A model generated the notes under the pieces. That model worked only from the letters and a program-made list of their open reading frames with translations. It was not told the origin of the DNA and made no database searches. From Crotophaga sulcirostris (Eukaryota > Chordata > Aves > Cuculiformes > Crotophagidae), in the NCBI GenBank assembly GCA_013397455.1, contig VYZB01000015.1, forward strand, positions 2,238,647-2,302,646: DNA of 64,000 nucleotides. Direction: 5' to 3'. The stretch's first letter is position 1, and every line of letters begins with the position of its first letter. The position numbers and the translations under genes were made by a program. Of the stretch, positions 22,743 to 36,800 are shown in pieces.

Positions 22743-25700
22743 CGTGATGACTGCATGGTACAGGAGTGGGAATCTGTGAGGTGTTCCCCATGTTGTGGTA
22801 TACCTGGGGCATGGGATGACAGCTTCCATCTGAAGCACTTCTTATATCTTACTTTCCTGTGAACTGACTCTTTTCATCACTAAATCAGATATGTACAAGG
22901 GTGTTCTCTGTGGTTAATTTTAGCTTCAGAGGAAACTTCTTCCAGAGCCAACAGAAGGAGATAGACTTCTATAGAGGAGTCAAGTTCTACCAAGTCAAAA
23001 TGTCTAAATTACAGTCCCTTCTGGGATTTAAATTGGACTTTCCCAGAACATGGATGGAGAGTAAGGCAATTGGCTTCATGAGGCTCAAGGTGGTTTCTCA
23101 TCTCTGTGGAAATACGTCTTCGAAACAGGAGTAGTCTTTGTTCAATTCATCAACATTGTTTCTACCAGACCAGAGTCCCAGACCTTTGCATTCCTGAACT
23201 CAACTGCTGTCTATGGTAAAAGAGCAGCAGAGTGAGCTGTCACTCACAGCTGTGAACAGAACCGGTATGTGTAGTAACTTCTTCCCTACATCTTCTATCA
23301 CTCAAGAAACGGTATTTGCTATGGTGAAGCACAGGGGACCTCTTCTTGCATTTCCAGATGGCTGAACCATTTTGGAAGAGTTCTGGTGAACACTGTGTAT
23401 ATCTCATCACTGTAGATAATCAGATCCTTTTTAAAAGTTAAAAAGGTTAAAAACCAGCTGAAGATTAGATAAAATAGCTCAATAAAGTACCTTCATCTCT
23501 CATGAATGCTTTCTTAGAAGAAGAACAAACTAGAATCCACAACACTTGGACCAAAAGCTGGAAACTTCCAAAGCAAATAAAATTATTCTGTGGTGAAGCT
23601 GAAATTCCACAGGGCATCTAGCTGTCCAAATTATCTATTTAAAGTTCTTACACAATTTGGTACAGCAGTCTAACTTGAGTTTCTATCTTTTTATGAAGAT
23701 GGTAAATCTTCACAGAAAGCCTTCAAAAGACCATGTTGTTTGCAAAATTTCTATACAATGATTTAGGATACACATTGTTACATTAACATCGTTACAAGAC
23801 TGGGGACATGGGGTTGTGGTATCTTTTATCTTCCATCTCTACAAAAGTTTTACTTGGCGTGGGACTTCATGTTTTATATATAATACCATGGATAAATAAT
23901 ATCAAGGCTTGAAAAGGGCAGCCATGGGATAAATTTGGGCTTGACATGACAACAGGAAAGTTCGTCTCAGATAGGCCTACCTGATAATAATGTCTTCACT
24001 TAAGGTTCATATAAGGCCTTTTCTTGTCTTTCCTTTCATCTTTACTAGAGGCAAGAAAATATCATGTTCTAACCTTCCTAACACTTCCTGGAGTAAATGG
24101 GGTGCTAACATAAATTCCTAGGTCCTTTTCATGCTTCATTTTTATTTTTCCTTATACTTCAAAATAGTGTGGAAGGAGGAAATCCCACAGCACCACAGCT
24201 TCACCTAAAGTTGTTTACGTAAAAAAAACTTTTAGTTAGTTTATCACTTAGGAAATTTGCATCAAGATCATAAAACAAATGTCATTATCATATGTAATAA
24301 CCATAAGGATACATACTTCATCTTCTGCAATGATATGTTTAACTTCTGGTCCAAAAGATTAAAAATCTTTTCCCATAGGTCCTAGTTGTCCAAACCACAC
24401 CAGAGAGCACTAAAAGTTTACAGCATTTTTTAAAATGCAGCATCACTACTCTCTCTGGTTTATCTTCAAACTCCAAACACCTTTTGATATGACTACAAAA
24501 GACACAGTAAAAGTATTCTTTAAAATTTTTCCAAACCTTCTAACAGATCAGCATTAGGTTGTAAATTGACTTGTGTTGCCAAAATACTGAACTTCACAGC
24601 TAAAATAGATGCTTTGAAATAGATCATGGGAACTCCTACTGCCAGAGGAAAGAAACGCTTATTTGATTGCCAGTAAATTTTTAAACACAGTTACTGACAT
24701 GCTTTTTAACATATCACACAGCCCTTATATACCTGTGGTGGCTCTCCACCTTTTTGATTGTTGATACATTGTCCATGTACAAACACACTTGACTCAGCGT
24801 TTGAGCCAGTGCCCACTCAGATGGGTTCTATGTCACCTCCTTGTCTGGCTCCGAAGGTCAGAGTCCTCAACTCAGTCTTGCAGCTCCTTGGCGTTTCAGT
24901 GCCAAAGCTGCCTGGCTACCTTGGAGCATGGGGAAGCCAAAACCTCAACTAGCTCTGTCTGCTCATGCCAAAGCAACTGTAGCTTCATCCATAGCAGGAC
25001 TTTCAAAGATAAATTTGTATGGAAACTGTTTATCAAAAAACTCTCTATCTGCAAAAAGCAAAGTGATTTCTCCCACCCAGGATATTTCTTATTCAGGATT
25101 ATTATCGTCAATGCTTAGTAAAAATAAGGATTAAAATTTCATTCACCTAGTTAGCTACTTGATATTAATATATTTTCAACAGCATAGTTTTTCAACAAAG
25201 TCAAAACTTACCACTGAAAATATCAATGAAAAAAGTTTACAATTTTTTTTATGTTTTTAAAGATTTTTTACAGTTTCAAGAAAGAAAGTATTTTCTCAGC
25301 AGAAGAAAAATATAATTGGGATGATCTTCATTAAAGGAACAAGGAAAATCCAGAAAGTATAGTAAAAAATTAATTGCATTCACCTTTGATTGTCCTTAGA
25401 TACTAAGGACACTGACTAAGAAGTTAGTTGAAGCAGTTTTTTCCTCTTTCATACTGAGCCTTATTTACAACCCATCCCTTGCTAGAAAATAACAAAGTTC
25501 TCCCAGATTTGTTCACTTCTGCTACCAATCACATGTTTATGTGTGTGGTCATTGTTGATACACCACATGGCAGGTGTTGCACCTCTCCCAATGGACTAAA
25601 GAAGGAGGAAGGAATCATTAGGACTCAGAGGCAGCAGAACAAGAAATGTGGCCATGGAAAGAAAGACTACAGAGTTTCTCTGTAGACTCCCAGTGTTGGA

Positions 25701-28538
25701 AACATCACCAGAGCAGCTGCCGAGTTGTAGCTGCCCACACAGGCAAATATTAAATGGATCCTTATCTCTCTATTCTACCATGAACAATTATTTGTTTTCT
25801 CTTTATCTGTATTTTTATCTTCACCATAGGATTCATTCAGCTCTTTTACAAAGACAATCCTTGGACAGGATTCAGATTCAAGCTTCTCTTGTTTTTCTCT
25901 CCAGACAAAGCCTTTTTATAATTATGCAGGCATTACACAAGATTCCTTTTTTTATAAATTTTCACTCAAGTCAAATCTCTTTGTATTGTATAATCAGGGA
26001 ACATCTGCACTTCAGACAAACTCTGAGAGTATAACTCCCCAGCACCCAAAAAGTGAGACCAGAATTCTGCCATCACTTATAGAGAATCAGACCACAACTA
26101 TACTTTAAGTCTTGAATCAATATGCCAGCTGAATTACATAAAGAACTTTAGATAAACAGTCAGCGTTAACCTGGATCTGCTGATTAAGATATGCAGTCCC
26201 AGGTAAAAGAAAACAAGTGAAGATTAACTATTTCTAGTTTGGATCATCTGAAGTTTGCACATTTTCACTGCCCATCTCTGTATAGTGGGAAACTGCGTTC
26301 AGCTCATTACACATTCCTGGTCTGGATTTTGATACAGAATGGACGAGTAAGCACCTGCATTGAATTTACTGGACCTTGCTGCATATTTTTTTTTCCAAGA
26401 TGGAAACTCTCAGAAACCTGAGGGTGACAAGGCGTACAAAAAGGCCTAAGATGCGTCATTATAACAATGATGTGTCCCAGCAATAGGCCCTTTCCCTGAT
26501 TGTGTACCCTACTGCATGTGCCATAAAGGCAACAGGAGGAAAGGAAAATGTCAGAAGATCCCCAAAACATACTCTCTGCACCTGTGTGACCCCCTAGTAT
26601 GGGGCTGCTGTTCTGGTGCTCAGAACGTAGCACTAGCCTAAACTTTCTTTTTTTGTTGTTTAGGCAGGGAAACAGGTCTATTTTAACACATGAAGGACAG
26701 CACTTCGCTGCCTTTTTTGCTTTTGCTTTTTTTAAATCTGATGTTTCTGCAGGAGTATAAATTACTATTCACGTGCTTCTGAGAATATTGTTGCTTTTTT
26801 CTAAGTTGTTGTTTTGTTAAATGGCATAGGAATGTCTCAGAAATTATAAAGTTCAAAAAACATAGAAAGATTAGAAAAACTCACAGTTCCTAAAACTATG
26901 TTTTCATTTCATGTAAACTCCATTACTATAATTTTAGTAATTTAAATTAAAAGACATTTAAAAAAATAACAATTTTGTTATTTACTTATATTGTTTTATT
27001 ATTAAAGAAGACCAGATAGCTCAGCTAACTCAGACACAGAATTAAGAATAAGGGACTCTACAAGACCTGACAGCCAGCCATGATAATACCTGATGTGCTT
27101 TTCCTAAACAATCAATAAGTTTTAAAATTGGGATAGGAGAGTTGTTTCGCACATGGAATAAAATAATACGTATTTCAAGTCTTTTTGTTAAGATTTACAA
27201 CAGAATTCAAAATGAAGGATCTTTTTTTAGTTAGGAAACTAGAAAAAATCATGATAGGAAAAGGGGAAAAAACATGAGAAAAGTTAATATGTTCTCTTTT
27301 ATCTGTAATAGACATTCTTTACTGTTTCAGAGACAGTAAGTATTCTAAGTAAATTAAATGGAGTGTTTAATAAGATTTTTAAGAAGTCAGGAAGGCTGGA
27401 AAGATATAAGTCTAGACAAAATATTCCTGTTTAACGTGGTTATTCATGCCACCTATAAAGGATGTGACTTGTGGTGACCAAGCTGTGTAATCATTTTGGC
27501 ATGATACAGAGCATTATTTGAATGAAAGAAGTCCATTGTTTGACCTTCGAGGTGTATAATAGTCCCTCTCATAGTGGAAGTGTGTTTAATGCATTGAAAT
27601 TTGTCTCAGTTCCCATTTTTTTCCACAGATTCTTTTTAGGCTTGGACATTCTCCCAAGGTATTCAGGAAACTCCACTCAGGAAAAGGGAGAAGAATCTGA
27701 TTAAACTTGAAATAAATATTGTAGTAAATGCTTTGTTTTACTACTGTGTTAACTTTTGCATTTCCTGCTGACAGTTTGTAGAGCATTCCATGCAACTGTT
27801 ATAAGGCACAGATTTTCAATATGAAGTTTTACCTTTCAGTCATGGAGAAGCAAGAAGTAGAAGATCCTGTGCGTCATCCAGGATGAGATCAGAAGTGCCG
27901 TAGAAATAGCTAATATATTTTTGCCAGAAGATGTGGGTCAAAATCTGATCAGGAAACTTGCTTAGTTAAGTAATATGAATGAGAATTTATTCATCTACTT
28001 CTCATCCCATTTCAGTGGTTTGATCCATCATTTCAAAGGAAGAACCATTATTATTCTGGAAATTTTCTGACACCCCCAGTGGGATTTGAGAGTCAAGATC
28101 ATAGTCCTAGATGAAAACACATTCCTTACCTGACTGGATCTTTCACAAAACAGTGATCATCTCCTAGGCCAGAATGACAATTCTTCTTCTTGTTCTGCAC
28201 TTGTAGGTTTACAAGGTGAATCTCACCATATGTCATGAAAAAGATTTGAGGAAGAAGAGATGGCTATCATATGGGGACAAGGTTCTGCTCTGTTTTTCAT
28301 CATCTCTCCAAATGCTCTACAAGATACAACAGGCAAACTGGATTTCATATAGAAAACCCTGATTCACCTCAAACCAGACAAAAAATACATCCCTTTTTGC
28401 TTTCAGTCAGTGAGTTACCATGGGTATCCCTGAAGAGCTTTGTTTTATACAGTACTACAATACTACACCACTGACACCATAATGCAAACACTAAATAATA
28501 ATGGAAGAAAAAGCAGGTACTGTAGGCATGCCATCCAG

Positions 28539-28625
28539 CCACCAAACCCTATCCTTCCCACCACACCACCATCCCACCCCCAAATAAAACTCAAAAAACC
28601 CAAACAAAAACCCTCAAAATCAACA
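28539..28625. repeat. C/A-rich low-complexity tract without any G
   Basis: There is no guanine on the plus strand across 87 bases; the tract is built from short A and C runs (for example accaccatcccaccccc and aaaacccaaacaaaaaccc). It is a strand-asymmetric low-complexity sequence. No regular period is kept, so it is not a clean microsatellite. Confidence 0.9.
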
Positions 28626-31600
28626 GTTTGCTCCCAAATGCTAAATTTAGTAAATCACTATTGAAAACTGGAAAACATTCCTTACTATGTAGTGAATCAG
28701 AGCACATCTTGGCCACAAGCTAATTCCTAATGAGTTGGATTTCCACTTAAAATATAAAATACAAAAAGCTCATCAAAGCAGGAACAAGAATGGTATTTTA
28801 TAGTTCTGATTGGCAACTTAAGCATTTCCTCATTTTCTAGAACTGAAGGCTACTGTGTCTTGAATTTTTTTGCTTACTTTCTCCTGATGCGTGAATGCTT
28901 TTTCATTGCTTGACTTGCTTATCAAAGAGTTTTAATTGTGGTGGTTTAAAATCTTATTTCTTCATTCTCTCATCAGTACTGTCAGGACAGGAGAGATTAT
29001 TTTGGCAGTGAACTTAATAAACAAGACAGAAGAAACATCAAAAAAAGCACAGAGTTTCTGCAGCAAGAAAGAATATTGCAAAGTCAGGTGCAAGAATTGG
29101 TATTCAAGGAGCTTGTTAACACTGAAAATAAGACATTTAGGCTGTAAGGGAATGAAGACAGCAGATACCATTGCTTCTATAATTTAAACCAACAACCTAG
29201 CAGACTAGAACCACCAATGAATAAGCTTTGTTGGCATGTGGTTCTACTCTTCCTAGTGACTCCAAGTGTTCTGAGATCGTAGTGATCAGTGCAAAGGCTG
29301 CATGGGTACTAAGGTCTTGCATGGTCCTCAACCTTACCCTCCTTCAAACTGCAAACCAGGCAGAGGGCAAGGAAGGACCAAGATGGTCTCTTTTCTTTGA
29401 TTCAGGAGGGTTTGAATCAAGACAGCAGAGCAGTGCCTCCCAGTGAGCATCTGCAGCCATTTCCTCCTCGAAATGTTATGTTATGATGCTTCCAGCAAAA
29501 ATAAGGATACAGCAAGTCAACCAATTCAAGATACAAGATTTAGATATATAATGTCATGCTTCCCATCTTTATTACAGCCAGTGCAGAAACGCCTTTCTTG
29601 CCCAACTGTATGAACTAAGTTCTACTTCCTTGCAATTAAATCATATGAATTCTCTGAAACCAGTGTTGCTTCTGAGTCATTTTACACTTCAGTTAGACTC
29701 AAACGAGAGTAGACAAGCGGAGATAGACTGACTCATTACTCAGATTTGAGGAATGTCTCTATTAGAGTGACAAACAAAATGTTTAACCCTAATAACTATT
29801 ATTTACATTCCTCACTCTCACCAACCATGTGAACAGGAAAATAATTCAAATGCTAATTCTCAGCTCATGTGAGTCATGCTTTCTTACAATAGTCAGTCTT
29901 TTCTTATACTCGTCCCTTTGGCACATCAGTGCAAAAATAACTGTGTGGAAAGGAAGGAGAAGAAGGGGAGTTGAAAATAATTGATGGAAAGGGCTTGTTC
30001 TTCAAATTTCAATGGAAAACTCAGCTTCATGGCTAAATTACCTAGATCTAACACATAAGTCTTACTGTCAAAAATAAGGAAGAGGGAAGGGGACTCCAAC
30101 TATCTTTCCTTTGGCAACCCTGCTCTTGAAAACCCTAACTTTTGTTAACAGAAAAAAAACCTTCTTACTTTAACCACCCTAAGTGAACAAAATACTGTTC
30201 TCTCCAAGAGATTTATTTTATCCTTCCGCACCTCCATTTTTCCAGTTCGAGGCTTAAACTCTTGTTCACATTAAACGGCCTTAAGTTTGTCATACCTATT
30301 TCAGTGAGCCTTCGAGAAGAAAACTTTGTGTCAGCTAGGGTGTCTAAAATTGGCCATCATGGAAAACACTTGTGTGAAACTAAGTCATTATGCTGGATCT
30401 CATCATGCCCCAACGAGACTATCAAATCATTTGTGTTTTCACAGATGTTTTCGAGTTGTGTCATACCTGCTTTTTAAACATTGCTTCAGAGTTCCAGCTC
30501 AAAATGAAGTCCACGGATACAAAACAAGATCTTCATCTAAACGGTACTTATTTTCAGCATGGATGTTGAAGGTGCCAAAGGGTTGGTCTAGAAAGCGTAG
30601 AAGTAACACTAAAATTTCTACTGAATTCCCAAGAAGAATGTGCACTTCTGTCATTTACCTCTTACTCAGCATTTTTTGTAGGATGTCTTGAATTTACTGA
30701 TTAAGTGCTCAACCTTAGCAAAGAAATTCGCCCAGAGGCAAACCTATACTTCTCTATTTTGGTATGTCCAGTGTCCACTTTCATTTTTCCACCCAATTAT
30801 TAGAAAGAAAATTCATCATGCTGCCATTTTTGCTGGTAAAAGAGTTTTCCATATTTGGCCAAATTTGTGTCAAATTTCACTCCTTTTACTAAAATATTTT
30901 AGTGGAGTTTCCAGTTTTGAGTTATAAACCATCATTACTCCTATTAGACCTAACTGATTCTTCAAGATGTTTAGAAGAATTGTTCAGATTGGGAAATTTT
31001 GACAGTGTTCAGTTTTCATCTATGGTTCCAAAAGCGCCCTACAATTTTAGTTCTGCATTACCTTTTTTCTGAACTGATCAGGAGAAAATCAAAGTCAAGA
31101 CAGTTTTTGTAGCTGGTACCAAATGTATTGTTAGTACCAATAGCCATTTGACCTTAGAATTTTGCACTTTTGCCCTAAGAATTTCACACTTTTACCCTAA
31201 GAAACTATGGCAGTCTTGGGTAATAACCCATACTGCTGAGCAGTTCTGCTGTTCTGTTTCACAAAAGCAAAGAGTAAGAGAGTCACGGTATCATAACATC
31301 ATGATATTCAAAAGTCTTTACAGCTACTCTGAAGCAAAATTTTCAGCGACATGACTCAAAGTAAATAATCCTTTGGCAAAATATTCTGGTTAAATTTGTT
31401 TGGTGAAAATCCACGTTAGCCAAGAGGAAGAAAACACTTCAATGTTCAAATGTCAGCCTAGAACAAGTATGAACATACTCTGAAAAAATACACATAAAAT
31501 CACTTACACAACAGATAAATCTTTAATGTTTCACTGGGTGTGCAGGACCAAGAGAAGGTTAGACAATTGACTACATATGGTTCAATAGCTGTTTCATTTG

Positions 31601-32519
31601 ACCTGTCAAAACCTTCCCTGTAATTTGTGCTGAAAGCCTATTACTTTGTGTTTGTGATTTTAATTAGTGAGGAAACTAAATGCATTGAACTAAAATTACA
31701 AAATAATAACCGATTTTTAGAAAGATTTACAAATATTACACAGTCTCCAGTTTTGAAGAGGGTAAAATCTAATGACACTTCCAAAGGAAAAGGAGCCTCC
31801 TTGTCTTTTCATTGTTGGGAAGATTAAAGTTCGAAATCAACACTGCTGTCACAGGCCATGTCCACCATAGAGGACAACCAAATTCCAGAGTACTAACACA
31901 ATGAGAAAGAGAGACAAAAATCATAGATCATGTCAGAAATGTGTAACTTTTGCTCCAGTCCTGAATTCATACCAATAAGACAGTTTTACATTCTTCATAT
32001 ATTATCTTTATTAATAAATTCTCTCTAAAGGAATCCTTAATTATTGATTAGTCATGTTTGCATAAGTACTCTTGAATGAATCTCTTGCTATTTTTTTCCT
32101 CCTTGCAATTGCCATGACTTGTAAAAAAATGGATTGTTTGCTTTTTACACATTTTTTGTTCACAATTAGAGATCTGTCTCAATGCAAAATTTGTCTGAAA
32201 TGTAATATGACAACACATGCCACCCTATTAAAGTAACCATAAGAGACAGCTAATTTGGTTTCTTAATTTAAAATTATTTATGGATGTGTATATCCTTCAT
32301 CTGGAATCTGTCATGACTTTGCAGATTAGGCTGGTAATGATGCGTTATCAGGCACACCAATCTTTTGGCTTAGTTGAAAGTCAAAATCAACCTGCAGATT
32401 TAGCCTTAATTAAGAACTAGCTAAAAATTTGCTCTTTTATTTTGAAACATTTGAAACAAGGAAAGTTAAAAAATCAGTTCTTGTTCAAATATTTATATTC
32501 CATTTAATATTTATTCAGG

Positions 32520-32543
32520 AAAACAAAAACAAAAACAAAAACT
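32520..32543. repeat. (AAAAAC)4 microsatellite
   Basis: Four perfect copies of the hexamer AAAAAC. Such A-rich repeats often start from an oligo-A tract; no retroposed gene is seen next to it. Confidence 0.95.
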
Positions 32544-33108
32544 TTATTAAAAGTTTATAGAAAGTTTTGTTTCTGAAGTTCAACTTATTGTCAGATTTCA
32601 GGGATCTTTTGGACCACTCCAATAGAAAAAAAAAACACCTTAGGTTTTAAAGTACATAGGTTAAAAGAACAAAGGAAAAAAAAACAAATTCAGATTAATG
32701 TTCTGCTTTCAGAGTATTTTACAATATTTAGAAATTCCCTAACTCCAGAAGATAAATTATGTTTCACAAAAACTTATATTTTAAAAGAATAGTGAGAATA
32801 GAATTGAAACATAAATGCAAAAAACATCCTTCAGTCTTAAATCATTCTCACAGAGAATAAAGTAACTAACTTCTTGCTCATATTGGCTTGTTAGAATGCA
32901 AAGTCAGTAGGTCTTCTTCCAATAATAAATTGTCATTTACAGAGCAAACCTTGATGATTAAACTATATGTTATCTAAAAGCCAAAGGTACTATTATATTA
33001 CAACTGCCCAAACCATTACAATCCAGCTACCCAAAGAAAACAATGAAGTTTTTTGGCATTCCAGTGAGAATCTTTAAACAGAAAACGTCATGAACCTAAG
33101 GGACAAAG

Positions 33109-33129
33109 AAAAAAAAAAATATATATATA
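33109..33129. repeat. A11-(TA)5 simple repeat
   Basis: An eleven-base A run flows directly into five TA dinucleotides. It may be polymorphic in length. No associated element. Confidence 0.95.
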
Positions 33130-33336
33130 CCAAAAAAAGTTCTATCATGAAGTAAACATAAACCTACCTGCTGATTCTGTATACAGTTTAGGACAGCAGA
33201 TAAAGCAAACGCTGAGGAAAAAAAACATCATGAGTGTTCTTATTTTGTTATGGAAAATTTTTTAAAACAACATAAGTGCATCATATTTCAGTTGGATAAA
33301 ACCAGAGATTTCTGACTTCTCCAGTCAATCTGACTT

Positions 33337-33800
33337 CACAGTATCACAGTATAACCAGGTTGGAAGGGACCTCTGAGATCATCAAGTCCAACCTATAACC
33401 CAACACTAACACCATCCCATCACCTAAACCATGGCACTCAGTGCCTCATCCAGTCTTCCCTTAAACACATCCCAGCGCATTCCAGTGGCCAATCACCATT
33501 TCAGTGAAGAACTTCTTCCTAACATCAAGTCTAAACCTCCCCTGATGAAGTTTAAGTCCGTGCCCTCTAGTTCTGTCACTGGTCACCTGTGAGAAGAGAC
33601 CAACGCCCGCTTGACTACAACCTCCTTTTAGGTAGTTGTAGAGAGCAATAAGGTCACCGCTGAGCCTCCTCTTCTCCAGACTAAACAGCCCCAGCTCCCT
33701 CAGTTGCTCCTCATAGGGCTTGTGCTCCAGCCCTTTCACCATCTTTGTTACCCTCCTCTGGACATCCTCCAGTATCCTGACATCTTTAATGTACAGACTT
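33337..33800 (-). mobile_element. CR1 LINE 3' fragment, minus strand, well preserved
   Basis: CR1 retrotransposon with its 3' end at the left: 'cacagtatcacagtataacc' followed by 'ggttggaagggacctctgag' is the terminal region. The minus-strand translation is open from 33871 down to 33461 and matches the CR1 ORF2 C-terminus without a stop: [61 protein letters not shown] and [13 protein letters not shown] small deletion follows WNALG: the usual PREVVESPSLE part is gone, and [15 protein letters not shown] then reads in another frame to its stop. The match fades upstream of residues [10 protein letters not shown] at about 33800, next to a 9-bp inverted repeat (33790-33810), which marks the 5' truncation. 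This is the least diverged copy by eye. Confidence 0.95.
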
Positions 33801-36800
33801 GGTCTGTACATTGACCTCCCCATCTGTCTACTTACTCGTTCCAGAATGTCAATAGAGAAGGAAATACACAAAGCTTAACAACATTAAAATTTCACGTCAT
33901 ATTGAATTTAGGAAAGGAAGATATATTTAATTTTATTGTACAGTTTATAACTGTTTTAAAATCAAAGTGTTTCAAAGGATGATTTAATATAAAGTTAATA
34001 TCTATCTTCAAAAAAAAGAAAGTGTGCATACTGTTCAAAAGTTATTTTCTCAAGAAGTACTTCTGAAATAATTTAAGTGGATGTAGTCCTTTAGTGAGCT
34101 TTATCCACAACATCTGCTAAGGACTTTGAAATTCTGTCCTTAACATTTTCCATTCAGAATTTGAACCACCTTTCTTTCTTCCTTAGGTCAGGTTTCTTAA
34201 CCTCTGTCTCCTCCTTACCTTACAAGGGCTTTGGAGTAGGAACAACTATACTCTTTCACACTCTGGTCTGCCACACATGAAATCAGACAAGGCAGTCTTC
34301 AAGCCTAAGAATTTTAGGAACAAGGCCTTTCTGTGTAATGTTCTCCCATATAATTCTGAGTTTGCCAAATTTATTGTCTACTGTCAGTAGACACCAAGCC
34401 ACAATTTCAAACTCAAGCTTGTTTATCCTCAGCTTTTCTCGCTTCTTTGCCTCTCTTCCCTCTGAGCAGATTTCTGGGAATAACAGGATGTGATTGACAT
34501 TTTAATAGCTGTCCTTTACTATAAAATTTCCTTGGGGAAGTAAGAGAAGTGATAGCGACTGGTACAAGGTAATAAGGGCCAGAACAAAATGCACTGTCTT
34601 CATCCAGTTTTATTCTGATCCCATTCACAATAAGACATTCACTTTCCTATAGCACTGTCTAGAAATAGTCTAAGACATCCTACTGCCAAATCCTTAAAGT
34701 GAAGTATGAAAAAATCACACAGTCAGTGGGACAGCTTCTCTCTAAAAGTAAATGGCACGCATTAACCTGCGGGGTTTTGCACAGTTAGGTCAACAGAGAG
34801 AGTGGTGCAGGGTACTTTACTAAATTTTTAAGAATTCCATAGTATGGTTGATGCACACAGTCTTTACAGGCATGTGACCTCAAGGATTTTATAATTTTAG
34901 CCTCCAAAGTTCAGATTAGGCCAAACCCCAAATCTGATAAACATTCATGAAAATGAATGTGAAGGGCATGAGTACAGCCTCAGGGTTTTCAAGTCTCCTT
35001 GATTACAGCAACATATTTATGCTACTTAAGGAGGCTTCTGTCTTGTTGGCTTTGGTGTTTCTTTTCTTTACAGGAGATGAAGCAAAGCTTTCCTTCATTA
35101 TGCTTTATTTTATCATGCCTTTGATTATTTTATGTTTTGTAGTTAAACAAAGCAACTGCAGCAGACATAGCGTTTGATGAGTCTTCTCAGGACTTTGAAA
35201 TTAGTGCAATGTGTTGATTTTTATGAATGACTCTCCTCAAACCATCTCCCTTCAGATTCTTAGCTACTCAGATAATAAGAAAAATTGGATAAGGTGATTT
35301 CTTGGAAATATTTATGATCCACTGCACTGTATAACTATCTTATAGAATCAGTTCAGTGATACAGCTCTGTAAATATTTCTTGTGATCAAATTTCCTTTTT
35401 CTCTGATCGCCATACTTTGTGGTTTTTTAAATTATTATAAAAAATATATAAGTGTTAGTGCTTAAAAATTTTACATTAGGTATTTCCATATCCCTTAAGT
35501 CATGCTAGAGGTATTCTTAATGACTTTCTGAGAAACCGTAAGGAGAGTTGTACAGTGGTGCTTTAAGATGTGACCAATGGGGCACAACAGTTTCAGGTGA
35601 TAAAGTAGAAAGAAAATATTTTACGAAAGTTTTTAAAAAACCCCAACAACCCTCTGACCCTTTTCAAGGGAGAGCCTTATTTGAATGCTCTAGGAGGTAA
35701 TGAAACCCCTCAGATATAAGGTCTCTAAAAGCTTCTTAACATATTCTACATTTTTTCTCAGTGATTAATTTCTCTAAGTAAGAGAACAGCACAGTGGAAG
35801 TGTTGGCACTGTTCAAAATCATTAGTGTCATAATTTGTCCTGGCCCAGATATAGGTAACATTTACAGGCAAAAGAGAAGTGAAAACACAGAAAAGCAGGA
35901 GAGGCCATTTTGCAGCAGCTCCAGCAGCAGCCCTGGCACTCTGGGAGAAGGAACTGGACATGGGAGGTGAGGAAAAACTCCTATGTTGGAGTCGCACAGC
36001 ACTGAGGGCTACAGTGCAGAGGTGACCCCACAGTGCTGTGTGGGAATGTGGTGGCAGAAGACAGTGAGAAAAACTGTGTCTCCCACAAGAGAGCAAAGCA
36101 GTTACGTATGTAAAGCTCAAAAACAAAAAAAAAAAGCCTGAAATCACAGTTTGGGAATGTACCAAGGTGAAAGAGCCAACTTTGCCATTTGGATGGAGAC
36201 TAAGTCCCAGCAATAAAACCCTCAGGCTCTAAAAAGCTGAACTGTGGGCTTGTAACGGATTTATTTGCCTTAAAAAGTAGGCCCAAGGAAAAAGGAAAAA
36301 AAAAAAGAAAAAGAGAGAGAAAAATAACTCAAGCTCAAATTCACAGTCCGCTAGAACCCATGTTCCATAATAATCTCTGCAAGTCAAGACAAAGAGATCT
36401 CGGAAGATGATGTAAGAATTGGAATGAATTATCATCTTTGCATTTCAACATGAAGACCATGGAAAAGAAGATGGGAAAAATAAGACCTAAAGATAAGAGT
36501 AATGAATAAGAGTTAAAAGTAGAAATAGAAGAGAAATGTGTCAATGCGCTGAAAGCAAATGAACCATTAATTAATTTTAGATGTCCAAAACAGCATAGCA
36601 CAAGGATCAGTCATTTTAACATTGAAAGATCAGTGAAATATTCAAATCTTAGGAAGTCTGATTCACTGGAGTGCCATAGAAAAAGAAAGCATTTCATAAT
36701 TGGCTTAGAATGGATCAGAAGATCTTATTTCCACAAATGGCAAGAGTTAGAAAACAGGAGGGGGCTAAACAGGCCAAGACAGACTTTGCAATGTCTTGTA

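Larger units (their letters stand above)
22743..33336. other. Non-coding region, no gene recognised
   Basis: About 10.6 kb of AT-rich DNA, especially AT-rich from about 26.6 to 27.4 kb and 31.4 to 33.2 kb. Simple repeats (28539-28625, 32520-32543, 33109-33129) are listed separately. All reading frames are short (up to 128 codons) and carry no recognisable domain. No CR1, LTR or RNA gene recognised. Confidence 0.55.

Noticed and set aside
33461..33871. 136-codon minus-strand frame as a host gene
   Set aside because: Its motifs are those of the CR1 ORF2 C-terminus, so it belongs to the retrotransposon.
35813..36140. Possible solo LTR of an endogenous retrovirus
   Set aside because: The stretch 'tttgtcctggcccagata' and the GC-richer composition hinted at one, but no TG...CA ends, target-site duplication or clear LTR landmarks were found.
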